Source: Limnohabitans sp. 15K (lineage in GTDB: Bacteria > Pseudomonadota > Gammaproteobacteria > Burkholderiales > Burkholderiaceae_C). From it: 64,000 nucleotides of DNA. A program made the translations under genes and the position numbers. The notes under the pieces were generated by a model that had not been told where the DNA came from, searched no databases, and saw nothing but the letters and a program-made list of their open reading frames with translations. This document shows, piece after piece, positions 7,658 to 15,303 of the stretch; within the stretch, counting starts at the first letter, position 1; each line of letters opens with the position of its first letter. The stretch spans positions 1 to 64,000 of the forward strand of contig NZ_NESM01000006.1 of assembly GCF_002778285.1 (NCBI RefSeq), in the 5' to 3' direction.

Positions 7658-8911
7658 TCAGGCCAGCAAATCCAGCAAGGTGCGCGCCACCACCTTGGTC
7701 GCCCGGCGCAGGTCATCGAGCTGCACATGTTCGTCGGCACGTTTGGCGTTGGATTCGAGCACGGTGCGCGGCCCTGCGCCGTAGATCACGCCGGGGATGC
7801 CGCGTTCCACGTACAGGCGCACGTCGGTGTAGAGCGGGGTGCCTAGGGCGGGGATGGCTTCGCCGAAGACTTGTTCGCCGTGTTTTTGGATGGCGCTGAC
7901 CAGAGGTTGGTTGCCCGCCAGGGGCTTCATGGCGTTGGCCAGCAGCATGCGGCGCACATCCACTTTCAGCTCATGGCCACCGCGTGGGGGCTTGAAGCTG
8001 GCTGCGGCGTCGGCAATGGTTTGGCGGATGCTGGCTTCCACTTCGGCCGGGTTCTCTTCGGGGATCATGCGGCGGTCGAGCTTGAAGCTGACTTTGCCGG
8101 GCACCACGTTGGTGTTGGTGCCGCCTTCGATCAGGCCCACGTTCAGATAGGGGTGGGTGATGCCCTCGACCTTGGACGTGACTTTCAGGTATTGCGTGTT
8201 GAGCGCAAGCAGGGCGCTCAAGATGTGCACCGCGCCTTGCAGCGCATCGGTGCCGCTGTCGGGGATGGCGGCGTGCGACATCTCGCCTTGCACGGTGACT
8301 TCCATTTGCAGGCAGCCGTTGTGTGCGGTAACGACCTGGTAGCTGAAGCCTGCAGCGATCATCAGATCAGGCTTGGTCAGGCCCTTGGCCAACAGCCAGC
8401 CGGGGCCCATTTCGCCGCCAAACTCTTCGTCGTAGGTGAAGTGCAGTTCCACACCGCCTTTGAGGGGGGCTTTGAGTGATTCGAGCGCCCGCGTGGCAAA
8501 GGTGAAGGTGGAAAAGTCGCACTTGCTCACGGCGGTGGCGCGGCCGTACATGGCACCCCCATGGATCTCGCCGCCGTAGGGCGGGTGTGTCCAGCCTTCC
8601 CCGGGGGGCACCACGTCGCCGTGGGCGTTCAGGGCAATGGTTTTGCCCTCGCCATATTTGCGGCGCACGATCAGGTTGGTGATCGACTCCAGGCCATAGG
8701 CCTTGACTTCGGAGGCGGGCACAGGGTGCTTTTCTGCGTCAAAGCCCATGGGCTTGAGCAGCTCGGCGGTGCGCTCGGCGTGTGGTGCGTTGTTGCCGGG
8801 TGGGGTGTCGGTCGGCACTTGCACCAGAGCCTGCAAAAATTTGACCTGTTCGTCGAAGTGCGCGTCGATCCAGGCGTCGAGTTGTTGGTATTGGTTTTCA
8901 GTAGCGCTCAT
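7658..8911 (-). CDS. M20-family amidohydrolase/deacylase in the allantoin operon
   Basis: A 417-residue M20 metallohydrolase (ArgE/DapE-like). HGD at 97-99 and DEEFGG at 161-166 supply the usual metal and catalytic residues. The bridging aspartate of the canonical YGRG-AADMK motif is replaced: here the stretch reads YGRATAVSKCD, with Val128 at that place and Asp132 four residues on. The ATG at 8911 has AGGA upstream and overlaps the UraD-AllC stop by four bases, so the product is coupled to allantoate breakdown. It may act on a ureide (for example a ureidoglycine or ureidoglycolate step) or on another N-acyl compound. The substrate is unknown. Confidence 0.82.
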   Translation of the reverse strand: MSATENQYQQLDAWIDAHFDEQVKFLQALVQVPTDTPPGNNAPHAERTAELLKPMGFDAEKHPVPASEVKAYGLESITNLIVRRKYGEGKTIALNAHGDVVPPGEGWTHPPYGGEIHGGAMYGRATAVSKCDFSTFTFATRALESLKAPLKGGVELHFTYDEEFGGEMGPGWLLAKGLTKPDLMIAAGFSYQVVTAHNGCLQMEVTVQGEMSHAAIPDSGTDALQGAVHILSALLALNTQYLKVTSKVEGITHPYLNVGLIEGGTNTNVVPGKVSFKLDRRMIPEENPAEVEASIRQTIADAAASFKPPRGGHELKVDVRRMLLANAMKPLAGNQPLVSAIQKHGEQVFGEAIPALGTPLYTDVRLYVERGIPGVIYGAGPRTVLESNAKRADEHVQLDDLRRATKVVARTLLDLLA

Positions 8912-10683
8912 GACAATTCCTGAGAGAGTTGGTTCAAAACATGGGTGAAGGCATCGACACACAGTTGCATGTCGTCGCTGGTGGTGGATTCGCGTGGGTT
9001 GTGGCTGATGCCCCCGTTTTCGCCGCGCACAAACAGCATGGCTTGCGGCATGACTTCGTGCAGCTTCATCGCGTCGTGGCCTGCGCCGCTGGGCAGTTTG
9101 AAGAGCGGCACACCCAAAGCTGAAACGGCGCTTTCCCAGCGGGCTTGCCACTCGGGGGCGCTGGGCGCGGCTGCCGCGCTCATGGTGAGTTCGGCTTTGA
9201 CGCGCACACCTCGGCGCTCGGCAATTTGGTCAAGTTGGCTCATCACGTCGGCGACGAGCGCGTCGCGCTGCGCATCGGTGGGGGCGCGCATGTCCAGGCT
9301 GAACAGGCATCGGCCGGGCACGACGTTGATCGAGCCGTTGGGCACTTGCAGCTGGCCCATCGTCGCCACGCTGTCGCCGTCTTTCGCGGCGCGTTGCTCC
9401 ATGTACAGCGCCAGTTCGGCCACAGCGCAGGCTGCGTCGCGACGGCGGTCCATGGGGGTGGTACCCGCGTGGCTGGCCGTGCCGAAGGCTTCGCACAGGT
9501 AGCGCACGCTGCCGTTGATCGACGTGACCACGCCCAGCGGGATGTTCACTTCATTGAGCACCGGGCCTTGCTCGATGTGGACTTCGACAAAGCCCAAATA
9601 CTGGGCGGGATCGCGCTGGATTTTGGGGATGTCGTCGATGCACAGGCCCGCGTGCTGCATGGCGGCGCGCATGGTGATGCCGTCGGCGTCTTGCTGGTCC
9701 AGCCATTCGTGCTTGAAGTCGCCAATCAGCGCGCCCGAGCCGAGGAAGGTGGCTTTGTAGCGCTGGCCTTCTTCTTCGGCAAAGGCCACGACTTCAATGC
9801 CAAAGGGCAGGCGCTTGGCTTGCTGGTGCAACTGCTGCACACAGGCCATGGGCACAAAGATGCCCAAGCGCCCGTCGTACTTTCCGCCGTTGCGCACGGT
9901 GTCGTAGTGGCTGCCCGTCATCAGGTATTTGCCGCCTGCGGTGGCCGGGTGGTAGCGGCCCACCACGTTGCCCACGGCGTCGGTGTAGACCTCGTCAAAG
10001 CCGCAATCGCGCATGTTTTGCGTGATGCGTTGGGCGCAGGCGCGGTGTGCGTCGGTGAGGTATGTCACCGTGAGTTGGCCCAACTCGGCAAAACCAGGGT
10101 CGGAGTGTTGCGCCAGCTTTTCTTGCCAGTCCCAGACCAGGTGGCCCAATGTGGGCTCCACGCCAAACTTGTCGTTCAGGCGGATTTCGACGATGCGGTG
10201 AATGTTGCGCAGGCACTCCGCCAATTCAAAGTCGGGGTGACCGAACAGGCGGCGCTCGAAGGCGTCGATGATCTGCTGTTTGTTGTAGCCCACGCCACGC
10301 GGGCCGCGCACCGCCAGGATGAAGGGCCAGCCGAACTTGGCGTTGTAGTCGGCGTTGAGTTTCTGGATCTTGGCAAACTCTTCAGGCGTGCAGTCGGTCA
10401 GACCCGCCTTGGTTTGTTCGTTGGTGGATTCGGCTGTGAGCGACTTGCTGACCATGGCCTTGCCTGCCAGCTCGGGGTGTGCGCGGATCAGGCCCAGCTG
10501 CGCGTCGCGCCCGGCGTGTGCCAGCACTTCACACATGGCGTGTTTGAGTTGCGCCAGCGATGTGAATGGGCGTTGAGACAGAGCCTGTTCGGCGATCCAG
10601 GGCGAATGCTCGTACAGGCCGTCGAGCATCTGCGCGGCATCGGCGTGCGATGCGCTGTTGAGTTGTTCCAATGTCAAAGGCAT
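8908..10683 (-). CDS. Fused OHCU decarboxylase (UraD) and allantoate amidohydrolase (AllC)
   Basis: A 591-residue fusion of two pathway enzymes. Residues 1-170 are UraD: the catalytic His69 in RAHPELAGKA and the motif SLTAESTNEQTKAGL at 80-95. This part turns OHCU into (S)-allantoin. Residues about 175-591 are an M20-type allantoate amidohydrolase with TGSHYDTV (H259), GKYDGRLG (D270), AEEEGQR (303-305), EVHIEQG (H369) and a late SHNPRE. It releases ammonia and CO2 from allantoate. The intervening enzyme, allantoinase, is encoded by the gene just upstream (2-base gap). The fusion fixes the stoichiometry of two non-consecutive steps. Confidence 0.93.
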   Translation of the reverse strand: MPLTLEQLNSASHADAAQMLDGLYEHSPWIAEQALSQRPFTSLAQLKHAMCEVLAHAGRDAQLGLIRAHPELAGKAMVSKSLTAESTNEQTKAGLTDCTPEEFAKIQKLNADYNAKFGWPFILAVRGPRGVGYNKQQIIDAFERRLFGHPDFELAECLRNIHRIVEIRLNDKFGVEPTLGHLVWDWQEKLAQHSDPGFAELGQLTVTYLTDAHRACAQRITQNMRDCGFDEVYTDAVGNVVGRYHPATAGGKYLMTGSHYDTVRNGGKYDGRLGIFVPMACVQQLHQQAKRLPFGIEVVAFAEEEGQRYKATFLGSGALIGDFKHEWLDQQDADGITMRAAMQHAGLCIDDIPKIQRDPAQYLGFVEVHIEQGPVLNEVNIPLGVVTSINGSVRYLCEAFGTASHAGTTPMDRRRDAACAVAELALYMEQRAAKDGDSVATMGQLQVPNGSINVVPGRCLFSLDMRAPTDAQRDALVADVMSQLDQIAERRGVRVKAELTMSAAAAPSAPEWQARWESAVSALGVPLFKLPSGAGHDAMKLHEVMPQAMLFVRGENGGISHNPRESTTSDDMQLCVDAFTHVLNQLSQELS

Positions 10684-10685
10684 GT

Positions 10686-11636
10686 TCAGTCCTTGTAGGG
10701 GTGTGTGGCTTTCCAGTGCCGTGCGATGTCGATGCGCCGCGCCACCCAGACTTTGTCGTGCGACTGGATGTGGTCCAAAAAGCGTTGCAGCGCGGTGATG
10801 CGGCCGGGGCGCCCCAGCAATCTGCAGTGCATGCCGATGCTCATCATCTTGGGGGCGTTGTCGCCATCCGGGTTGCCTTCGGCGTACAGCGCGTCAAATG
10901 TGTCTTTCATGTATTGGAAAAACGGATCGGCGTGCGAATAGCCCTGCGGCAGCGCAAAGCGCATGTCGTTGCAGTCCAGGGTGTAGGGCACGATCAGCTG
11001 CGGCGCATCGGTGCCGTCTGACTTGCGCACTTTCATCCAAAACGGCAGGTCGTCGCCGTAGTAGTCGCTGTCGTATTCAAAGCCGCCAAAGTCGGCCACC
11101 AAGCGGCGCGTGTTGGGGCTGTCGCGGCCGGTGTACCAGCCCAAGGGGCGTTCACCGGTCAGCTTCTGAATGATCTCCATGGCCTCGGCCATGTGGGCGC
11201 GCTCGGTGGCTTCGTCGATATGTTGGTAGTGGATCCACTTGAGGCCGTGGCAGGCGATGTCGTAGCCAAGTTCTTGGAAGGCAGCGGTTAACTCGGGGTG
11301 CTTTTGCAGCGCGGTGGCCACACCAAACACGGTGAGTGGCAGGCCACGCTTTTCAAACTCGCGCAGGATGCGCCACACGCCAGAACGCGAGCCATATTCG
11401 TAAATGCCTTCCATGCTGATGTGCCGCTCGGGGAAGGACGCGGGGTTGAACATTTCAGACAAAAACTGCTCGGAGCCCGCATCGCCGTGCAGCACCGAGT
11501 TTTCGCCGCCTTCTTCGTAGTTGAGTACAAACTGCACGGCCACGCGTGCGCCGCCCGGCCATTGGGCGTGCGGCACATGGCGGCCGTAGCCTTTCAAGTC
11601 GCGGGGGTAGGGGAGGGTGGAGTCGTAGGTGCTCAT
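10686..11636 (-). CDS. puuE: Allantoinase PuuE (polysaccharide-deacetylase-like type)
   Basis: A 316-residue member of the NodB/polysaccharide deacetylase superfamily. It is of the PuuE type: YPRDLKGYGRHVPHAQWPGG at 10-29, VLNYEEGGENSVLHGD at 37-52, YEYGSRSGVWRILREFEKRG and CHGLKWIHYQHIDEATERAHM. It hydrolyses allantoin to allantoate and does not resemble the zinc amidohydrolase AllB. It lies 21 bases after the gntR gene and 2 bases before the UraD-AllC fusion, so one transcript gntR-puuE-uraD/allC-M20 is likely. The product feeds the AllC half of the next protein. Confidence 0.93.
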   Translation of the reverse strand: MSTYDSTLPYPRDLKGYGRHVPHAQWPGGARVAVQFVLNYEEGGENSVLHGDAGSEQFLSEMFNPASFPERHISMEGIYEYGSRSGVWRILREFEKRGLPLTVFGVATALQKHPELTAAFQELGYDIACHGLKWIHYQHIDEATERAHMAEAMEIIQKLTGERPLGWYTGRDSPNTRRLVADFGGFEYDSDYYGDDLPFWMKVRKSDGTDAPQLIVPYTLDCNDMRFALPQGYSHADPFFQYMKDTFDALYAEGNPDGDNAPKMMSIGMHCRLLGRPGRITALQRFLDHIQSHDKVWVARRIDIARHWKATHPYKD

Positions 11637-11657
11637 GGCGGTGTTCAGTGCAAGGGA

Positions 11658-12323
11658 TCAGGCCAGGGCCAGAGAAATGTCGTGGGTCGGCACTTGGCGG
11701 TCAAAAGTGAGGCTTTGCTCGACGTGCAGCAGGTGTTCGTGCATCAGCTGCACGGCTTGGTCGCTGTTCTTGGCTTCCATGGCCGCCACGATGGCAACGT
11801 GTTCGTCGGTCGAGTGTTCGGCTTCGTTGCGCGACTGGTACATCAGCGTGATCAGGGCGCAGCGCGAGATCAACTCGCCCAGCACTTGGGCCAACACATC
11901 GTTGTGCATCAGCTCGGCCATGCGCACATGAAAGTCACCCAGCAACTCGGTCCGGCCCGTCACGTCGCCTTGCGTCACGGCTTCACGCTCTTGCTGGATG
12001 TGTTCTTTGAGCGCGGTGATTTGCTCAGGCGTGACCTGCTGCACGAAGGCGCGGGTCATTTCGGCCTCCAGCATGCGGCGCACGGCAAAGACCTGCTGGG
12101 CTTCTTCGACCGACGGTGCGGCCACAAAAGCGCCCCGTGCGGGTTCGAGCTTGATCAAACGGTTTTGTGACAACTGAAACAAGGCTTGTCTGACCAAAGT
12201 GCGGGACACGCCAAAGTGGTCGGCCAGTTTTTGTTCTGCCAGCTTGGACCCGGGCAAAAGCCGATGCTCCACAATGGCTTTGGTCAGCGACTCGACGATG
12301 TGGTGCGTGGTGGAGGTTTCCAT
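11658..12323 (-). CDS. GntR-family (FadR/FCD type) transcriptional regulator of purine degradation
   Basis: A 221-residue regulator with an N-terminal winged helix (about residues 8-70; KLADHFGVSRTLVRQALFQL) and a C-terminal FCD ligand domain (75-210). The FCD domain includes DFHVRMAELMHN near 130-141, which holds likely metal ligands. It is the first gene of the allantoin operon and divergent from hiuH. The shared promoter region holds the palindrome TGTATACA at 12402, a FadR-type word found before three other purine-linked units in this window. It is therefore probably the local repressor, with urate, HIU, allantoin or a related metabolite as a possible inducer. Confidence 0.88.
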   Translation of the reverse strand: METSTTHHIVESLTKAIVEHRLLPGSKLAEQKLADHFGVSRTLVRQALFQLSQNRLIKLEPARGAFVAAPSVEEAQQVFAVRRMLEAEMTRAFVQQVTPEQITALKEHIQQEREAVTQGDVTGRTELLGDFHVRMAELMHNDVLAQVLGELISRCALITLMYQSRNEAEHSTDEHVAIVAAMEAKNSDQAVQLMHEHLLHVEQSLTFDRQVPTHDISLALA

Positions 12324-12401
12324 GTCTCGCTGTCCCTTTTGCGGGTGTTTTTGGGTGGATTTAGATCCTGTGGCTCAAATCATAGCCACTCGATGCAAAA
12401 T

Positions 12402-12409
12402 TGTATACA
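12402..12409. promoter_or_regulatory. TGTATACA operator between gntR and hiuH
   Basis: The palindrome lies 79 bases before the gntR start and 85 bases before hiuH. A single site could control both divergent units, including autoregulation of gntR. Its core is identical to the sites at 4059, 6925 and 22142. Confidence 0.7.
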
Positions 12410-12493
12410 CTTTGGTCGACTGATTTGAGCCAGGCTGTAAAAGCCTGCAAAAACCACCTTTTTCAACCCCTCACCAATCAAAGCGAGCACACC

Positions 12494-12847
12494 ATGGGAT
12501 TGAGCACTCACGTTCTGGACACGATGCACGGCTGCCCAGCCGCTGGCATGCAGGTTGCGCTGTACACCACACAAGGCGAGCAGGCCACGCTGGTCAAAAG
12601 CTTCACCCTCAACCACGACGGGCGCAACCCTGACGGCATGCTGTACGACCACGCCAGCCTGCGCCAAGGCACTTACCGCTTGGTCTTCAATGTGAGCGAC
12701 TACTTCAAGGCCAAAGGCGTGGAACTGCCCGAACCCAACTTTTTGAACCGCGTGTCGCTGGACTTTGGTGTGGCACACGAAGACCAGCATTACCATGTAC
12801 CCCTGCTGGCCAGTCCGTGGAGTTATTCGACCTACCGCGGGTCGTGA
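12494..12847 (+). CDS. uraH: 5-hydroxyisourate hydrolase (transthyretin-like)
   Basis: A 117-residue HIU hydrolase. It starts MGLSTHVLDTMHGCPAAGM with His6 in the family motif, has FTLNHDGRNPDGML in the middle, and ends with the diagnostic YRGS. It converts HIU, the product of urate oxidase, to OHCU for UraD. I chose the ATG at 12494 because the preceding in-frame codons from 12401 overlap the operator and do not look like HIU hydrolase. It is divergent from gntR and convergent with ppk2. Confidence 0.95.
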   Translation: MGLSTHVLDTMHGCPAAGMQVALYTTQGEQATLVKSFTLNHDGRNPDGMLYDHASLRQGTYRLVFNVSDYFKAKGVELPEPNFLNRVSLDFGVAHEDQHYHVPLLASPWSYSTYRGS

Positions 12848-12870
12848 AGACCGTTTAACTTGAGGCGGGC

Positions 12871-13689
12871 TTATGCCAATTTGACTTTAGACAGGTCAAA
12901 TGTGGGTTTCGGAGTCTTCAGTTTCATGTTTTCCAGGGTTTGCACGATCAGCCCTGCGACAAAACTGTCTCGGTAGGACTTGTTGTCGGCGGGCACCACG
13001 TACCAAGGGGATTCGGGCGTGCTGGTGGCACCCATTGCCGCTTCGTAGGCCTGGGTGAATTTGGGCCACAAGGCACGGTCTTCAAAATCCGAAGCTTGCA
13101 GCTTCCAATGTTTGCGCGGGTCGTCCAGCCGGGCTTGCAAGCGTTTCTTTTGCTCGGATTTGGAAATGTGCAGGTAGCACTTCAACACGGTGATGCCCGC
13201 GTCTTGCAGCAAAGACTCGAAGTGCAAGATGTTGTCTAAGCGTTTTTGGCAGGTTTTCTCATCGATCAATCCCCGCACGCGGGTGACCAGCACATCTTCG
13301 TAGTGGCTGCGGTTAAAAATCACCATTTCGCCCAGTGCTGGGGCTTTGGCGTGGATGCGCCACAAAAAGTCATGCCGACTGTCCAACTCGGTGGGCACGC
13401 CAAAAGCTTCGGCCCGAACGCCCAAGGGGCTGACGTGGCTGAAAACGCTGCGGATCACGCCGTCCTTGCCCGCGGTGTCCATGCCTTGGAACACAACGAG
13501 CAAGCCCTTGGATTTCGCCGCGTGCAGGGTGCTTTGCAATTTATTGAGCTTTTCGCCCATGTCGACCAAGTGGTCATCCAACTCACTGTCCGAGGGGCGT
13601 TCTTTGGACGGAGGCGCGGTGTCAAAGTCTGAAAGTTGGCATGAGCGCTTGGGAGAGATATACCAAGGGGTGTAGTCTTTGGATTGCAT
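12871..13689 (-). CDS. Polyphosphate:nucleotide phosphotransferase, PPK2 family
   Basis: A 272-residue kinase-fold protein with Walker A GMDTAGKDG at 69-77 and the motif NRSHYEDVLVTRV at 126-138, followed by the lid region with conserved Arg residues. PPK2 enzymes use polyphosphate to phosphorylate nucleoside mono- or diphosphates. The length suggests a one-domain enzyme of the type that acts on AMP/ADP, but class cannot be settled by eye. The ATG at 13689 (MQSKDYTPW) is preferred to one at 13737. It sits between purine genes but on its own strand, convergent with hiuH and divergent from xdhA. Confidence 0.85.
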   Translation of the reverse strand: MQSKDYTPWYISPKRSCQLSDFDTAPPSKERPSDSELDDHLVDMGEKLNKLQSTLHAAKSKGLLVVFQGMDTAGKDGVIRSVFSHVSPLGVRAEAFGVPTELDSRHDFLWRIHAKAPALGEMVIFNRSHYEDVLVTRVRGLIDEKTCQKRLDNILHFESLLQDAGITVLKCYLHISKSEQKKRLQARLDDPRKHWKLQASDFEDRALWPKFTQAYEAAMGATSTPESPWYVVPADNKSYRDSFVAGLIVQTLENMKLKTPKPTFDLSKVKLA

Positions 13690-13830
13690 CTGGACAGTGT
13701 AGGCAATTGGTGAGTTCAGGCCCGTCAGCTGACGCACCGATCTATTTTTTTATCCAGCGCCTGCTGGGCTGGGCATCTTGGGGCCAACTCACTAAAATCA
13801 GGCCTTACCGTTTATTTACCCCCCCGCACC

Positions 13831-15303
13831 ATGACCCAAGTCACCAACACCGTGCGCTTTGTGCTCGACGGCCAAATTGTCGAAGCCCAGGGCGAACGCC
13901 GCACCACCACTGTTCTGGATTACCTGCGCGAGCAGCTCCACCGCACCGGCACCAAAGAGGGCTGCGCAGAAGGCGATTGCGGCGCTTGTGTGGTGATGGT
14001 GGGTGAACTCAACGCCGCAGGCACCGGGGTGGACTATGTGGCAACCAACTCGTGCATACAGTTGCTGCCTTCGCTGGACGGCAAATCGGTCAAGACCGTC
14101 GAGAGCCTGAAAAAAGCCGACGGCACGCTGCACCCCGTGCAAGAAGAGATGATCAAGTGCCACGGCTCGCAGTGCGGCTTTTGCACGCCCGGCATCGTGA
14201 TGAGCCTGGTGAACTTGGTGCAGGTTTTGCCCATGCCCAACCGCCAGCAGATCACTGATTCGCTCAGTGGCAACCTGTGCCGTTGCACCGGCTACAAGCC
14301 AATCATTGAATCGGCCACCAAGGCTTGTGCCAAGCCCGAGGCTTTGAAACTGGACGACAGTGCCGATGTGCCACTGCTGAAAGAAATCCAACGCGCCAGC
14401 GTGCCGACACTGAGCCTGGACGGCGACATCATCGTGCAGCCCGTGGTGCGCACCCGCAAAGGCAATGAATTCGTCTCCCCCGCCACCATCGCCGAAGTGG
14501 CCGACTATCTGGTCAAGAACCCCACCACCACCCTGTTGGCAGGCAGCACCGAAATTGGCTTGCAAGTGAACAAGCAGTTCAGCCGTCCTGACCACATCAT
14601 GTATCTGGGCAACGTCAAAGAACTCCGCCAAGTGACCGAGACCGCCAGCGCCTGGCGCATTGGCGCGGCCGTGTCGCTCACTCAAGTTGAAGCGCTGGTG
14701 GCCCAGGCTTACCCCGACTTCACCGAAGTGCTGCGCCGCTTTGGCTCACCCCCCATCCGGTCGACCGCCACGCTGGCGGGCAACATCGCCAACGGCTCGC
14801 CGATTGGCGACACCATGCCTTGCCTGATGGCGCTGGGTGCCAGCCTGGTGCTGCGCCGTGGCGACAAAACCCGCAAGGTGCTGCTGGACAACTTCTACAC
14901 GGGCATGAAGAAAAACGTGATGGAGCCCGGCGAGTTCATCGAAGCTGTGGAATTGCCCAAGCCCGTGTCAGGCCAGGTGTTCCGCGCCCACAAGGTGAGC
15001 AAGCGTTTTGAACAGGACATTTCGGCCACTTGCGCGGCCATCAGCTACACGCTGCAAGGCGGCAAGCTGAGCGGCGTGAAGCTGGCCTATAACGGTCTGG
15101 CCCCATCGCCTTGCCGTGCCCCCAAACTGGAAGCCGTGCTCGAGGGCAAGTCGCCTTCGGACGTGAAAGCCGCCGATCTGGACGCCGCGATCACCGCCAG
15201 CTTCACCGCGCGTGACGGCTTGCGCGCCACATGGGCTTACCGTGCTTTGGTTGCCCGCAACTTGGCCCTTGAATTCATCGAAGAACAGAAAGAGGTGGCT
15301 TGA
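13831..15303 (+). CDS. xdhA: Xanthine dehydrogenase small subunit (2Fe-2S and FAD domains)
   Basis: A 490-residue XdhA. The first 2Fe-2S cluster is held by Cys45, Cys50, Cys53 and Cys75 (CAEGDCGAC), the second by Cys115, Cys118, Cys150 and Cys152 (CGFC and NLCRC). The FAD-binding domain covers about 195-365 and the CO-dehydrogenase flavoprotein C-domain 375-485. It passes electrons from the molybdenum centre of XdhB to NAD. The stop codon abuts the XdhB start with no gap. With XdhB it oxidises hypoxanthine to xanthine and urate. Confidence 0.95.
   Translation: MTQVTNTVRFVLDGQIVEAQGERRTTTVLDYLREQLHRTGTKEGCAEGDCGACVVMVGELNAAGTGVDYVATNSCIQLLPSLDGKSVKTVESLKKADGTLHPVQEEMIKCHGSQCGFCTPGIVMSLVNLVQVLPMPNRQQITDSLSGNLCRCTGYKPIIESATKACAKPEALKLDDSADVPLLKEIQRASVPTLSLDGDIIVQPVVRTRKGNEFVSPATIAEVADYLVKNPTTTLLAGSTEIGLQVNKQFSRPDHIMYLGNVKELRQVTETASAWRIGAAVSLTQVEALVAQAYPDFTEVLRRFGSPPIRSTATLAGNIANGSPIGDTMPCLMALGASLVLRRGDKTRKVLLDNFYTGMKKNVMEPGEFIEAVELPKPVSGQVFRAHKVSKRFEQDISATCAAISYTLQGGKLSGVKLAYNGLAPSPCRAPKLEAVLEGKSPSDVKAADLDAAITASFTARDGLRATWAYRALVARNLALEFIEEQKEVA

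Noticed and set aside
9145..10698. A 517-codon plus-strand frame opposite the UraD-AllC gene
   Set aside because: It is a long shadow of an unmistakable enzyme gene; its His/Val/Gly-rich translation has no recognisable domain.
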